Made by a program: the position numbers and the translations under genes
In this document: positions 17,489-26,250 of the stretch, piece by piece
Numbering within the stretch: position 1 is the stretch's first letter
Layout: each line of letters starts with the position of its first letter
Source of the DNA: UBA4665 sp036388555
Lineage (GTDB): Bacteria; Patescibacteriota; Saccharimonadia; Saccharimonadales; UBA4665
Assembly (NCBI GenBank): GCA_036388555.1
Contig: DASVRP010000004.1
Coordinates: 124,001 to 188,000 of the forward strand
Length of the DNA stretch: 64,000 nt
Direction: 5' to 3'
The notes under the pieces: generated by a model
What the model was told of the DNA's origin: nothing
Databases searched by the model: none
What the model saw: only the letters and a program-made list of their open reading frames with translations

Positions 17489-18013
17489 TTATGGATTCTG
17501 GGCCATGCCAGGATATATACGGTATGTCAGTACTTCCTGACTCTTGCCGCCGCCGATCTTATTCCAGCGTCCGGTGAAAGTAAATACACCCGAATTAATA
17601 GGCAAGTTACCGCTGTAGGTGATCGCGACGTTATAGAGGCCCTGCTTGCAGGGGCCGGTATATCTGCTGAAGTCATCAGCATCGATGGCAGGTAAACTAT
17701 TGCCCATGCCGCTCATCCCATGCTTGACCGGCCCTGAGGCATTACTGTTGTCGATGCAGAAAAATTTGGGACTGTTGGCGAAGACGCCGCTCGTTTCGCT
17801 GGTTTCTTTGAGTGCCAAGGACCTGACAAGTTCGACCTGGCCCTGTAATATCTGCAGCATCTCAGCATGCTCCTGACTGTCACGAACCGCTAAAGAGCTC
17901 TTTTGGACAACGAGGAAGGCGCCGACAAGTACGCTGCTGACGACGGCGAGTGCTATCAGCACTTCGACGATGGTATCACCGGCTTGGTTCGGTCGTTTTG
18001 CGGAAAATCTCAT
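17489..18013 (-). CDS. Type IV pilin-like prepilin
   Basis: The first 12 residues are a short basic leader ending in Gly, followed by DTIVEVLIALAVVSSVL, a hydrophobic helix with Glu at position 5 after the cleavage site. This is the class III signal of type IV pilins, processed by a prepilin peptidase. The residue after the Gly is Asp and not the usual Phe. Two cysteines in the globular part could form a disulfide. I start at 18013 because AGGAG lies six bases upstream; earlier in-frame Met codons extend to 18052. No other pilus gene is in this window. Confidence 0.82.
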   Translation of the reverse strand: MRFSAKRPNQAGDTIVEVLIALAVVSSVLVGAFLVVQKSSLAVRDSQEHAEMLQILQGQVELVRSLALKETSETSGVFANSPKFFCIDNSNASGPVKHGMSGMGNSLPAIDADDFSRYTGPCKQGLYNVAITYSGNLPINSGVFTFTGRWNKIGGGKSQEVLTYRIYPGMAQNP

Positions 18014-18101
18014 GTTGCTCCTCATGCTCACTGGACGGCCAATCTTTATCACATCTTACCACAAGCGTAATGTCAGGTAAAGCGTAGCTCAGGCGTGATG
18101 C

Positions 18102-18130
18102 TTGCAGGCTAAGCACTTCTCTGTTAAACT
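18102..18130 (+). promoter_or_regulatory. Promoter for rpmG
   Basis: TTGCAG at 18102-18107 and TAAACT at 18125-18130 are 17 bases apart, 45 bases before rpmG. Confidence 0.5.
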
Positions 18131-18174
18131 AATGGAAAGATTGACAATAAGTAAGGAACGAATCAGGTTTTACC

Positions 18175-18378
18175 ATGGCGAAAAAAGGTGACAAGCGAAA
18201 GATTGTAGGGCTCGTAAGTGAAGAATCGGGAGAGCGGATTTATTATACTACCAAAAATACCCAGAATACTCCCGAGAAACTGAGTCTCAAGAAGTACAGT
18301 CCCAAGCTCCGAAAGCATGTCGTCTTTCTCGAGACGAAAAAGAACCTCGGTCGGAACGAAGTAAAGCCAAAGAAATAA
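18175..18378 (+). CDS. rpmG: 50S ribosomal protein L33, cysteine-free
   Basis: The L33 core GERIYYTTKNTQNTPEKLSL followed by KKYSPKLRKHVVFLETK is unmistakable, although the 67-residue protein has extra ends. The cysteines of the zinc-binding form are absent (Ser and Leu in their place). The gene stands alone, away from secE-nusG where rpmG often lies. Confidence 0.9.
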   Translation: MAKKGDKRKIVGLVSEESGERIYYTTKNTQNTPEKLSLKKYSPKLRKHVVFLETKKNLGRNEVKPKK

Positions 18379-18401
18379 CCCCTGAGGGGATACGTCCTTG
18401 C

Positions 18402-18432
18402 GATAAGACCGCCTCATACGGGCGGTCTTATC
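18402..18432. terminator. Bidirectional terminator between rpmG and the GH15 gene
   Basis: GATAAGACCGCC at 18402-18413 pairs perfectly with GGCGGTCTTATC at 18421-18432. It lies between a plus-strand and a minus-strand gene end and could serve both. Confidence 0.75.
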
Positions 18433-18485
18433 TATGGATGACGATCGTTCAGCCATGGTCGCACTGCAAGTCAGGGCGCTGGCAT

Positions 18486-20432
18486 CTATTCTGCCGGTGC
18501 CAGGTCGAGCGCCGTATTGATGAATTCAGCGTGGCTCCATACAAGCGGCGTGACGGAGAGGGGCGAACTGTCTGCCGGATGTATCTGCTCACTCATGACA
18601 CCGCTGGCGAGCGTACGGTCGAGTGCCCACCGCATGATGCCGCGGGCGTCACCAGGCCGGCCGGCTTTGGCGTAATACTGCGCCAGCCATAGGGTCGTGA
18701 CGAACCATGGGTTGCCCTGATACTGCGGCTGGACCTGGAAATAGTTGTCGTGCTCGTAGCGTGGTGATCCGCCGCTCGGCGATTGGTCCAGCAGGATGGA
18801 TTCGACGGCTTTGACGGTACTGAGTACTTCTGGCGCATCAAGCGGTTTCAATCCGTACATGACGACGCCGTAGAGGCTGGAGATGTCCAGCGTGTCATCG
18901 AACTTCAAAGAGCCGTCATCCTGCAGCAGGAAGCCTTTGCGGTACAGGCCTTTGCCGCCGGAAGCCCCGTCGTAAAATACGTCGCTGTTCCGGCTGATCG
19001 TAGCCGCGGCTTCGCGCCAATGGACGGCATTGTCCGGATATTCAAACCTGTCGGCGAACTCGGCCGCGACCAGCAGCGCCTGGTATGTCAGGGCCGCAGT
19101 GTAGGTATTGGTCAGGAATTTCTCCTCCCACAGGTCATAGCTGGCGTGCGGCAGGTGTGTCTGTCCGTCCATGAAACCGGCCATGAAATTAGCCGCGGGC
19201 TGTATCAGCGTCAGATAAAGATTGCCCACGAATTCGGCGTCCTGTGAATGCAGGAAATATTCACCCAGCATGTAGATGACACTGGCCGTCTCATCTTCCT
19301 GGATGGCCAGCTCGGTGTGTTTGCCGTGCAGCAGCGGATGCCAGGTACTGCCGATGGCCTTGTCGGGCTGGTACTTGTGCATCAGGTAGCCGTCCGGGCT
19401 CAGGATATCGCGGCAGAACTCAAAGAACTTCTTGGGTTCATCGGTGTAGCCGAGCCGGATGAGCGGCCACATGGCATAGGCGCCGTCGCGCGGCCAGACG
19501 TAGCTGTAATAATCACGGCCGTAATTGTATATGGACGAGTCGCACGAGGCGATGATGCCGCCGCGCTTATCGGTATGTGCCTTGATGATCATCAACGACT
19601 TTTTAACGAGCGGCTTGTACTCTTTGTCGACCTGCATCATGCGCTTTGAGCCGATGTCAAGCCAGGCGTTCCAATGGCTGCGCGTCAGGTCGAGACGCCT
19701 GGAGACGCCGTCATTCTTGATGACATGGTGAATCGTTTCAGCGCTCTGCTGCGAATCGGCCGCCACTATCCAGTAGCTGATCGTCGCATCTTTACCGGCC
19801 GCAAGGGCCATGGGCAGCCTGAGCACGGAATCTACGCCGCCGTGCTCAACGGCGTTCCCGGTAAGATCGCCGTCTTCAGCATCCCTGAAGGTGCCTTCTT
19901 TGCCTTCGATACCATAGTTGCCGACGGAGAACTGGTCGAAGGCAGAGCCATCGGCGTCCTGGCCATATATCAGCAGGCAGCAGCGTCCCTTATAGTCGAG
20001 CAAGTACTGCTCGTCAGGGACGAATAGTGCCGTATCGGCCCGTCCGGCGCGGGAAATCTGGAAGACCTGGTGCATGAATATCCGGACGGTCCGTTTCTGA
20101 TTGGATGCATTGGTGACGGTCAATTGGCGGCAGAAAGCGTTGTACTGCGAATCCACGAAATCAGTGGCATGGAGCTCGATCTCCAGTTTCCTGTTGACCA
20201 TGGTAATGTCACTTACCAGCGCGTCATCTTCGAAATTGACGCTGACCTGCCAGTTGTCTGCATCGACCCACGAGAAGGTGCCGTCAACCCAGACACCGAT
20301 CATGTGGTGCACGCTGCGCGACGTCGTCAGGTTATCCAGCCCGACGTACGGATAGTAGAAGTCGTGTACCAGACCGAGTTCGTTCAGTCCGACGGTCAGT
20401 GCACCGTTGCCAAGCATTACCGGGCGGCCCAT
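18486..20432 (-). CDS. Glycoside hydrolase family 15 (glucoamylase-type)
   Basis: GH15 enzymes release glucose from the non-reducing ends of alpha-glucans. The N-terminal beta-sandwich domain (about residues 1-260) contains NGALTVGLNELGLVHDFYYPYVG. The (alpha/alpha)6 barrel has YVWPRDGAYAMWPL and QEDETASVIY. The glutamates in the QEDE and MSEQ motifs are the likely catalytic acid and base. No signal peptide is seen, so it should act in the cytoplasm. The start overlaps the GH57 stop by one base. With GT4 and GH57 upstream, it forms a three-gene alpha-glucan operon. Confidence 0.9.
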   Translation of the reverse strand: MGRPVMLGNGALTVGLNELGLVHDFYYPYVGLDNLTTSRSVHHMIGVWVDGTFSWVDADNWQVSVNFEDDALVSDITMVNRKLEIELHATDFVDSQYNAFCRQLTVTNASNQKRTVRIFMHQVFQISRAGRADTALFVPDEQYLLDYKGRCCLLIYGQDADGSAFDQFSVGNYGIEGKEGTFRDAEDGDLTGNAVEHGGVDSVLRLPMALAAGKDATISYWIVAADSQQSAETIHHVIKNDGVSRRLDLTRSHWNAWLDIGSKRMMQVDKEYKPLVKKSLMIIKAHTDKRGGIIASCDSSIYNYGRDYYSYVWPRDGAYAMWPLIRLGYTDEPKKFFEFCRDILSPDGYLMHKYQPDKAIGSTWHPLLHGKHTELAIQEDETASVIYMLGEYFLHSQDAEFVGNLYLTLIQPAANFMAGFMDGQTHLPHASYDLWEEKFLTNTYTAALTYQALLVAAEFADRFEYPDNAVHWREAAATISRNSDVFYDGASGGKGLYRKGFLLQDDGSLKFDDTLDISSLYGVVMYGLKPLDAPEVLSTVKAVESILLDQSPSGGSPRYEHDNYFQVQPQYQGNPWFVTTLWLAQYYAKAGRPGDARGIMRWALDRTLASGVMSEQIHPADSSPLSVTPLVWSHAEFINTALDLAPAE

Positions 20433-21745
20433 CAGACTGGTATGCCTTTCTCACGCAGCCGGTACGTCAGGTCATGGTACGAATTCATGAAGTTGATGAA
20501 TGCTTCGTACGGTGAGGCATATGGGCTGAAATAGGCATGGATATCACCGTCATTGAACCACTTCGTACACATGTAGTAGAAGTGGTCTGAAGTCTGCAGC
20601 CGACGCCAATCTTCAATCAGGGCCAGGTCATCGGTCGCAAGGATGCGTTCCTGCAGGCCGTACAAGGCATGGATCGATTCCTGCTGCATCGCATTGCCGA
20701 GCCAGGCCGAAAGGTCGCGTTCTGTATCGGCCCAGGTGACAGTATTCGGTGTATCTACGTAATCACGGACCGTAAAATTGTCGATGGCTTCTGATACGGT
20801 CATGAAAGTATTTCCCGGGGTCTTCATCCATTCCGATGGCAGATGCTCAAGGAACTTAAAGATACCGGATTCGTCCCACTGGTGTTCGCCGAAGGTCTCG
20901 TAATCCATGAACAGGTTGAAATTGGTCGCATCCGGCTCTTCGTTGAGCCAATGGGTGAATTTGTCCGCCGTCAGCGGCCACTGCTCCCACGCCTGATTAC
21001 CGAAGCGGAATGCTATGTCATCGCTCAGTTTATAATTCTTCATCAGCAGCCTGATATTGCTGGTGTATGACGGCTGGTAGACAAAGTTCGGGCTGCGCCA
21101 GCCAAGGACCTTGTCCCAGCCTTCAGCAAGTATGCCTTTGTAGCCAGCTTGGTCTGCCCAATATGCCAGGTCGTTGTTGTAGGCCAGCTCGGTGTTGCGG
21201 AATACCTTTGGCGTCTGGCCGAACAATTCCTGGACTTTTTCGCGGTGCATGCGGACCTGCATCTCAAACTCAGTGCGGCTGTAAAAGAAAGCAAGGCTGT
21301 GGTGATAGGTCTCAGCGACGATCTCTACCTGGCCGGTCGCACAGATGTCCTTGAAGGATTGTAGTGCCTCTGGAGACCATTTCTCAAGCTGCTCAAGGAC
21401 GGTACCGGTAATAGACATGCTGACTTTGAATTCAGGATGGTCCTTCAGGAGTTTCAATAACTTCTCATTGGTCGGAAGGTACGACTTCTCGGCGACCTTC
21501 TGCAGGATGCGTTCATTGCTCTCGCGCTCGTCATAGGCGGCGTCGAAGTAGTTATGGTTCTGGCCGGTATCAAAGATCGTGTAATGCCGGATACGGTAGG
21601 GCTGGTGGACGTGCAGATAAAGGACGATCGCTTTCTTGGGCTGGACTTTGGCAGCATGTGCACGCTTGGCGGCGTGGGCCAGTTCGGCGCGTGTCTTGGC
21701 GGTAATCTTTGGTACTGTGACGAATCTGGCGGTCTTTACGCTCAT
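20432..21745 (-). CDS. Glycoside hydrolase family 57 (alpha-amylase type)
   Basis: GH57 enzymes cleave or transfer alpha-glucans. The family motifs appear in order: LHVHQPYRI (about residue 48), ETYHHSLAFF, FRNTELAYNNDLAYWADQAG with the nucleophile Glu, and DYETFGEHQWDESGIF with the acid Asp. There is no signal peptide. The GT4 stop overlaps this start by four bases and GH15 follows with a one-base overlap. Confidence 0.9.
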   Translation of the reverse strand: MSVKTARFVTVPKITAKTRAELAHAAKRAHAAKVQPKKAIVLYLHVHQPYRIRHYTIFDTGQNHNYFDAAYDERESNERILQKVAEKSYLPTNEKLLKLLKDHPEFKVSMSITGTVLEQLEKWSPEALQSFKDICATGQVEIVAETYHHSLAFFYSRTEFEMQVRMHREKVQELFGQTPKVFRNTELAYNNDLAYWADQAGYKGILAEGWDKVLGWRSPNFVYQPSYTSNIRLLMKNYKLSDDIAFRFGNQAWEQWPLTADKFTHWLNEEPDATNFNLFMDYETFGEHQWDESGIFKFLEHLPSEWMKTPGNTFMTVSEAIDNFTVRDYVDTPNTVTWADTERDLSAWLGNAMQQESIHALYGLQERILATDDLALIEDWRRLQTSDHFYYMCTKWFNDGDIHAYFSPYASPYEAFINFMNSYHDLTYRLREKGIPV

Positions 21746-22992
21746 GCGGCTGCTCCTGCCAGGTTGCCTGTTTTTCCAGGACTGCCGGCCGTATGTGTAT
21801 TATAGAGATGCATCAGTTTTCCGGCTGCGTCATTCCATGATAGTTTCAGTAGTTCACGGTAGGCGTTGTGATGCAGTTCATCGAGCAGGCTGCGGTCGCG
21901 GACCGCTGCAGTGATCTGGTCGGCCATGTCGGCGACATCCCATGAGTCGACACGCAGGCAATTGCGGATAGTCTCGCTGGCACCCGACTGGCGGCTGATG
22001 AGTGCAGGTGCACCGTATTCAATGGCTTCGAGTACTGTCAGTCCGAATGGTTCAGAGATAGATGGCATGACGAACAGGTCTGCGATACCGAAGCTGTCAC
22101 GCCAGTTCTTACCACGCTGGAAACCGGTGAATATGACATTGCGGGAAATGCCCAGGTCGGCACTGAGGGCGATCAGTTCGTTATACTGCTCGCCACTGCC
22201 GACGATCAGGAACATCGTCTTCGGCTGGCGTGCGATAACCTCGCGGGCGGCATGCAGCAGGTTCGATAGACCTTTCTGAATCGTCAGACGTCCGACGTTG
22301 GTAACGATGCGCCAGCCGTCAGCTTTGAGTGATTCAAGGTAGCGGTAGGCATTGTGGTCATCGAGCGGGACCATCAGCTCGCGGTCGATGCTGTTGTGGA
22401 CGACTTCGATCTTATCGCCCGGGATATCATAGTCCTGCATGATCATGCGCTTGGTGTGGGCGCTGACCGCGACGATACGGTCGGCCATCAGGAATGACAG
22501 GGCTTCGATCTCGCGGACCAGGGGATTACCCTCGCCGCCGCCGGCACGGTCACGTTCGATGGAGTGGACGTGCAGGATGAGCGGACTGCCGGTCTTAGCC
22601 TTGGCACGGAGCCCGGCCCGGAATGTCAGCCAGTCGTGGGCATGGATGACATCGAAGGTCTCGCTGACGATGCGCTTGTCTATCAGCTGCGCGACCGAAT
22701 GTTCAAACAGGTGCTGCTGGCTGACGATGTCATGCCATTCTTCATGCCCATCGGTGTAGACGTATCGATAGCTGTCGTATACGCCGCCGGCCTGGATGAC
22801 CGTCTCGACATCCTGTGGAGTCGCGGCGGTGACCTTCATGAAATCGACTTCATGGTCAGCCTCGTAGGGAAGCATGAACTCTATGTCGACGTCCTGCTGT
22901 TTTGAGAGCGCTTTGCAGAGCTGGTAGCATGCTACTCCTAGTCCGCCGCTGTTATGTGGCGGTAACTCCCACCCAAGCATCAAGATCTTCAT
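21742..22992 (-). CDS. GT4-family glycosyltransferase, glycogen-synthase-like
   Basis: The protein begins MKILMLGWELPPHNSGGLG, the donor-side glycine loop seen in glycogen synthases and related GT4 enzymes. It continues with HAHDWLTFRAGL and TNVGRLTIQKG. The C-terminal Rossmann domain carries the SEPFGLTVLEAI motif. It heads the minus-strand operon with GH57 and GH15, which suggests making and trimming a short alpha-glucan or related storage polymer. The exact product cannot be told from sequence. Confidence 0.85.
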   Translation of the reverse strand: MKILMLGWELPPHNSGGLGVACYQLCKALSKQQDVDIEFMLPYEADHEVDFMKVTAATPQDVETVIQAGGVYDSYRYVYTDGHEEWHDIVSQQHLFEHSVAQLIDKRIVSETFDVIHAHDWLTFRAGLRAKAKTGSPLILHVHSIERDRAGGGEGNPLVREIEALSFLMADRIVAVSAHTKRMIMQDYDIPGDKIEVVHNSIDRELMVPLDDHNAYRYLESLKADGWRIVTNVGRLTIQKGLSNLLHAAREVIARQPKTMFLIVGSGEQYNELIALSADLGISRNVIFTGFQRGKNWRDSFGIADLFVMPSISEPFGLTVLEAIEYGAPALISRQSGASETIRNCLRVDSWDVADMADQITAAVRDRSLLDELHHNAYRELLKLSWNDAAGKLMHLYNTHTAGSPGKTGNLAGAAA

Positions 22993-23023
22993 GTACTCAC
23001 CAAGCGCTTATGTTAGTAAGCTC

Positions 23024-23052
23024 AGTATATGAAATATTTCACACAAGCACAA
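23024..23052 (-). promoter_or_regulatory. Promoter of the glycan operon with palindromic operator
   Basis: On the minus strand, TTGTGC (23052-23047) and TATACT (23029-23024) are separated by 17 bases. The spacer contains the perfect 12-bp palindrome TGAAATATTTCA (23030-23041), directly beside the -10 box, where a repressor could block polymerase. Confidence 0.6.
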
Positions 23053-23105
23053 CTACTTTGCTCCCGGTAATTAAAGATTGTCAGATAGCTTGTACATAAG
23101 AAAAA

Positions 23106-23124
23106 GGCCGCCCGAGGGGCGACC
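23106..23124 (-). terminator. Intrinsic terminator of the His-rich protein gene
   Basis: In minus-strand sense, GGTCGCCC pairs with GGGCGGCC (one G-T pair) around a three-base loop, followed by TTTTTC. Confidence 0.75.
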
Positions 23125-23147
23125 GATTTCTGATACTGAAGTATCTG

Positions 23148-24182
23148 TTACATCTCGTGGACAGAACTGCCCTTAGCGAGGTGGTGTGCAAGCATGCCCA
23201 TGTGCTCGTAAGCTTCATGGCCTGTCTGCCAAGCTGCATCGTAGTTGCCGCCAGCCAGGTTGTCTATGATGGACAATACCTGATCGCCATGGACCGCCAG
23301 ATGCTGTTGCAGTTCATCCTCATCAACATTCTCACTGTGATAGGCGAGGAGGCCTGAGACATTGTAGGTGAACTGGACCAGTGACGCGCGGGCTTCTTCC
23401 TTGCCGTTCATATCACCGGCTGCCGTTGCAGCCAGATACTGCTGGTAGTACATGATGTGTGAGCGCCACTCTTCCAGGAAGGCGTCATGTGTGCCCGGGT
23501 AGTAGGAGTCTACCAGGTGTGCGACCTGCATGTTATTCTGCTCTACCTGATTGGCAATGGCTGCCAGGTCGGGTTCATTAAGGAACTGTGCCCGCAGTGC
23601 TGCGACACCGAGCGGTGCATGCTCACGCAGGGTCGCGTCGAGCTGCGTGTACATATTCTGGTCACTCTCGTCACCGTCGCTGTACTCACCCTCATGATTT
23701 GCTTCGCTGCCTTCGTGGCCGTTGCTGCTGGCATAGCTGGCAGTAGCTCCGTCATCATGATGCTCTTCGGACCACTCGTCATTCTCATTGGAAGATTCAT
23801 GTGACCACTGATCGTCTTCATGCCCGGATCCGCCATTCTCACTCGACCACTGATCATCGTGGCCCTTGGATGAGCCGTCTTCTTCGCTCCAACTGCCTTC
23901 GTCATGGCTGCTGCTCTCGTCATACGAGCCTGAATCGTGAGATGAGGTCTCATGTGAATATTCTTCGTCATCTTCATGGGTCTGACCGCTTTCACGCCAG
24001 TTTCCGACGTCATGCTTCTGGCCATAAGAGTAATCCATCTGCGTGTGATAGCTAGATGCATACTCATCGCCGGAATCGCTATGTGCGCTGGCTGAGCCTG
24101 TAGCGAAGCCGCCGCTTGCGATCGTTACGACGGTAAGGAGTCCTGCTCCGGTCCGCATCATCCTCTTCGTTGTCTTATTCAT
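23148..24182 (-). CDS. Exported protein with His/Asp/Glu/Ser-rich region and helical domain
   Basis: A signal peptide is visible (basic start, then LLTVVTIASGGFATGSASA). Residues from about 35 to 180 are low-complexity, rich in His, Asp, Glu, Ser and Gly, with many HDE-type clusters able to bind metal ions or many cations. The C-terminal 165 residues form a likely helical bundle with WRSHIMYYQQYL and a second similar unit (EAYEHMGMLAHHLA). This resembles a repeated helical domain I know from some actinobacterial and Bacillus exported proteins, but I cannot name it. The protein lies beside other secreted proteins and has its own terminator. Function unknown; metal sequestration is a guess. Confidence 0.7.
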   Translation of the reverse strand: MNKTTKRMMRTGAGLLTVVTIASGGFATGSASAHSDSGDEYASSYHTQMDYSYGQKHDVGNWRESGQTHEDDEEYSHETSSHDSGSYDESSSHDEGSWSEEDGSSKGHDDQWSSENGGSGHEDDQWSHESSNENDEWSEEHHDDGATASYASSNGHEGSEANHEGEYSDGDESDQNMYTQLDATLREHAPLGVAALRAQFLNEPDLAAIANQVEQNNMQVAHLVDSYYPGTHDAFLEEWRSHIMYYQQYLAATAAGDMNGKEEARASLVQFTYNVSGLLAYHSENVDEDELQQHLAVHGDQVLSIIDNLAGGNYDAAWQTGHEAYEHMGMLAHHLAKGSSVHEM

Positions 24183-24298
24183 ACCTCGTCCCCCTCGTTA
24201 CCTTGATGGTGTCGTCATCGTACGGGGCCAGCAATAATGCTTCAGTTAAATAAGTAACTAAGCTGTAAAGAACCTGTAAAGCAACAGATACAGAATTA

Positions 24299-24988
24299 TT
24301 ATTTGTAAACTTCAGCTTTGTCGATATTTATCGTCGGAGAGGTTCCGGCAGCTTTCCTGCCTAAAACGGTAACCGTTATGGTGTGCTTGGCATTGGTGAG
24401 CGTAGGCGTCGTATATATCACGTCGGCGGCACGCTGTGCGGCATAGTAATCGACATCCTTGGCAGCACCGTTGTCTATGGAAATGGTAGCTATACCGCCG
24501 ACGGGCTCCTTGAAGCCGTACAGCTTTGCCTGTGTTCCGGTGAAGGTAAAGACGAACTTATTGCCGGTCGTATAGCCATATTTGAAGCTGTTCATGTATG
24601 CGGTCCCGCCATTGCAGCCCCCGCAGTCCGTCCAGGAAGCGCCTGTATAGGTGAAGAAATTCGTACCGGATGCAGTCTTTTCGTCGACGGTTGCGGTGAG
24701 GGTCGATGCACCCGGGTCAGCTGGCGGCGGTGGAGGGGTCGGAGATACCACTCCGGAGTCAAGGATAGCCGTCAGGAACGGTTTCCAGATCGTAGCCATC
24801 TTGGCATATCCCTGGTCATTGGGGTGTGTTCCATCAGGGAAGTCGCGGGAATCTGAATAGAATCCGCCCTGGCTCATATCCGCGAACTTTACGCTGCGGC
24901 CTTGTCCCTGATACTTGCTGACAAGGCTTGGGATGGAACTGTTATAACTCGTACGGGTGGGTGGGTCCAGGTACCAGGAGGTCCCCAC
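24299..24988 (-). CDS. SGNH hydrolase, C-terminal half in a shifted frame
   Basis: This frame holds the rest of the hydrolase that begins at 25524. Near its start is the block V motif DGTHPNDQGYAKMA with the catalytic Asp and His. A proline linker (TPPPPPADPG) follows. The last 130 residues form a beta-rich domain with two close cysteines (DCGGCNGG), probably a carbohydrate-binding or adhesion module. There is no convincing start codon for a separate gene. The join with the upstream frame lies at a (GGGT)3 tract at 24955-24966. Confidence 0.75.
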   Translation of the reverse strand: MGTSWYLDPPTRTSYNSSIPSLVSKYQGQGRSVKFADMSQGGFYSDSRDFPDGTHPNDQGYAKMATIWKPFLTAILDSGVVSPTPPPPPADPGASTLTATVDEKTASGTNFFTYTGASWTDCGGCNGGTAYMNSFKYGYTTGNKFVFTFTGTQAKLYGFKEPVGGIATISIDNGAAKDVDYYAAQRAADVIYTTPTLTNAKHTITVTVLGRKAAGTSPTINIDKAEVYK

Positions 24989-25524
24989 TGCGGGATCAGT
25001 GACGCCAGGATGACCGTCGTATTTGGCGCGGTAGCATATATGCGTCCGAGCAACTGGTCGAGGCTGGCTGTCATCGTCGTACCGGAATAGTTCTGGATGA
25101 CGTCGTTCGTGTCGATGTGGAGCAGAACGACATGCGGGTTATATGTGGACAGCCAGCTGTTGACGCCGCTCGAGATCTGGTCGATCCGGTATCCGGCATG
25201 TCCTTCATGCTGCGGGTCGGTCATTCCGGCACTGTCGATCGTAAGCGACCCGACGAAATCAACACGTCCAGGATAATTAGCGTCGAAGTAGTCGTTCAGT
25301 ACATGGCGGTAGCCGCCGTCCTGACTGGGTATGGTATTGTGCATACCTTCTGTTATTGAGTCACCGAGCGCCATGACCCTGATCGGTCCTGCTTCCGGAT
25401 CTATCGCAGCCGCTGCCGACCTGATGTATATACCGGCGCCTGCGGCACAGAAAACTGCGAGCAATGCGTAGCCTACAGCCTTACTCTTGCATATCTTAGT
25501 AAGTACATTCATGATTGAGCGCAT
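24889..25524 (-). CDS. SGNH/GDSL hydrolase, N-terminal half, frameshifted
   Basis: An exported esterase or deacetylase of the SGNH superfamily. A signal or anchor segment (GYALLAVFCAAGAGIYI) precedes block I GDSITEG with the nucleophile Ser and block III IDTNDV. The frame then runs into unrelated sequence and stops at 24889. Its natural continuation is in the other frame (24299-24988). Adding one CCCA unit at 24955-24966 rejoins both halves in frame. It is therefore either a pseudogene, a phase-variable gene, or a sequencing error in a short repeat. Confidence 0.78.
   Translation of the reverse strand: MRSIMNVLTKICKSKAVGYALLAVFCAAGAGIYIRSAAAAIDPEAGPIRVMALGDSITEGMHNTIPSQDGGYRHVLNDYFDANYPGRVDFVGSLTIDSAGMTDPQHEGHAGYRIDQISSGVNSWLSTYNPHVVLLHIDTNDVIQNYSGTTMTASLDQLLGRIYATAPNTTVILASLIPQWGPPGTWTHPPVRVITVPSQALSASIRDKAAA
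24955..24966. repeat. Tetranucleotide repeat (GGGT)3 at the SGNH frameshift
   Basis: Three tandem GGGT units (CCCA on the coding strand) lie in the coding sequence. A gain of one unit would restore a single frame through the whole hydrolase. Confidence 0.8.
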
Positions 25525-25676
25525 CTGCGCTGCGCTTCTTTGGTCATAGGGCTACCATCCTCGCTGTTAAAATGGACGGGCTGCGATGCAGTCTCTGGTG
25601 ACATCGTATGCATACGTCATCCAAATATCAAACCTACAATGATACTTTCTAAACGTAAACAAGCACAAGCGGAAAT

Positions 25677-25698
25677 AAAAAACCGGGCATATACCCGG
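25677..25698 (-). terminator. Terminator after tRNA-Trp
   Basis: In minus-strand sense, CCGGG pairs with CCCGG around a six-base loop, followed by TTTTTT. It would end the transcript of the 108-residue gene and tRNA-Trp. Confidence 0.75.
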
Positions 25699-25707
25699 CG
25701 AAGATAC

Positions 25708-25783
25708 TGGCAGGGGAGACAGGACTTGAACCTGCGACACCCGGTTTTGGAGACCGGTGCTCTACCGACTGAGCTACTCCCCT
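25708..25783 (-). tRNA. tRNA-Trp(CCA)
   Basis: The 76-base tRNA has acceptor AGGGGAG/CTCCCCT, anticodon stem CCGGT/ACCGG with loop CTCCAAA giving CCA, GTTCAAG in the T loop, and an encoded CCA end. It lies 13 bases downstream of a minus-strand protein gene and shares its terminator. Confidence 0.96.
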
Positions 25784-25796
25784 ATAGAGGACTATA

Positions 25797-26123
25797 TTAG
25801 TATACAGGAGCTACTGCGTAAATCCTTTGACGTCCAATGCTCTCGTCGAGTAGCCGCTGAAAGATCTGCCTATGCGTCTCTCCGGATGCACTCTGAGGGT
25901 CGGTCTCATCGAGATCGGCTTCGAATGCTGCGCTGTCAAACTGCATGGGATCGTTCCAGGCATGTATGAAGTCTTCACGGATGTCTTTCCACGCCTGGGG
26001 GTCGATGCCCGTAACCGGCTTTGGGGTATGGTCATCGATCACCCATATTCGGGTTTCATCAGAATCAAATGGCATGGTTGCGTCTGGTGATTTGCTCCGG
26101 AATCCGCGTGATTTTCGGGCCAT
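25797..26123 (-). CDS. Hypothetical protein, 108 residues, acidic
   Basis: I do not recognise this protein. It has a basic, Ser-rich start (MARKSRGFRSKS), then an acidic, Trp-containing middle (GIDPQAWKDIREDFIHAW) and no membrane segment. It is probably cotranscribed with tRNA-Trp. The region upstream is shared with the divergent P-loop kinase gene. Confidence 0.6.
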   Translation of the reverse strand: MARKSRGFRSKSPDATMPFDSDETRIWVIDDHTPKPVTGIDPQAWKDIREDFIHAWNDPMQFDSAAFEADLDETDPQSASGETHRQIFQRLLDESIGRQRIYAVAPVY

Positions 26124-26250
26124 TAAGAATACTCCAATATTACCTACCTATTAGGGATACTATACTCTATTTGTCAATATTGCCGTAGATCGATCGCGGC
26201 AAAGAGTGCTGTTCACCGAAGCCGATATCTGGTATAAGTTATAGATAGAT

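Noticed and set aside
25605..25616. Palindrome CGTATGCATACG upstream of the SGNH gene
   Set aside because: Perfect but isolated and not placed in a recognisable promoter, so not listed as an operator.
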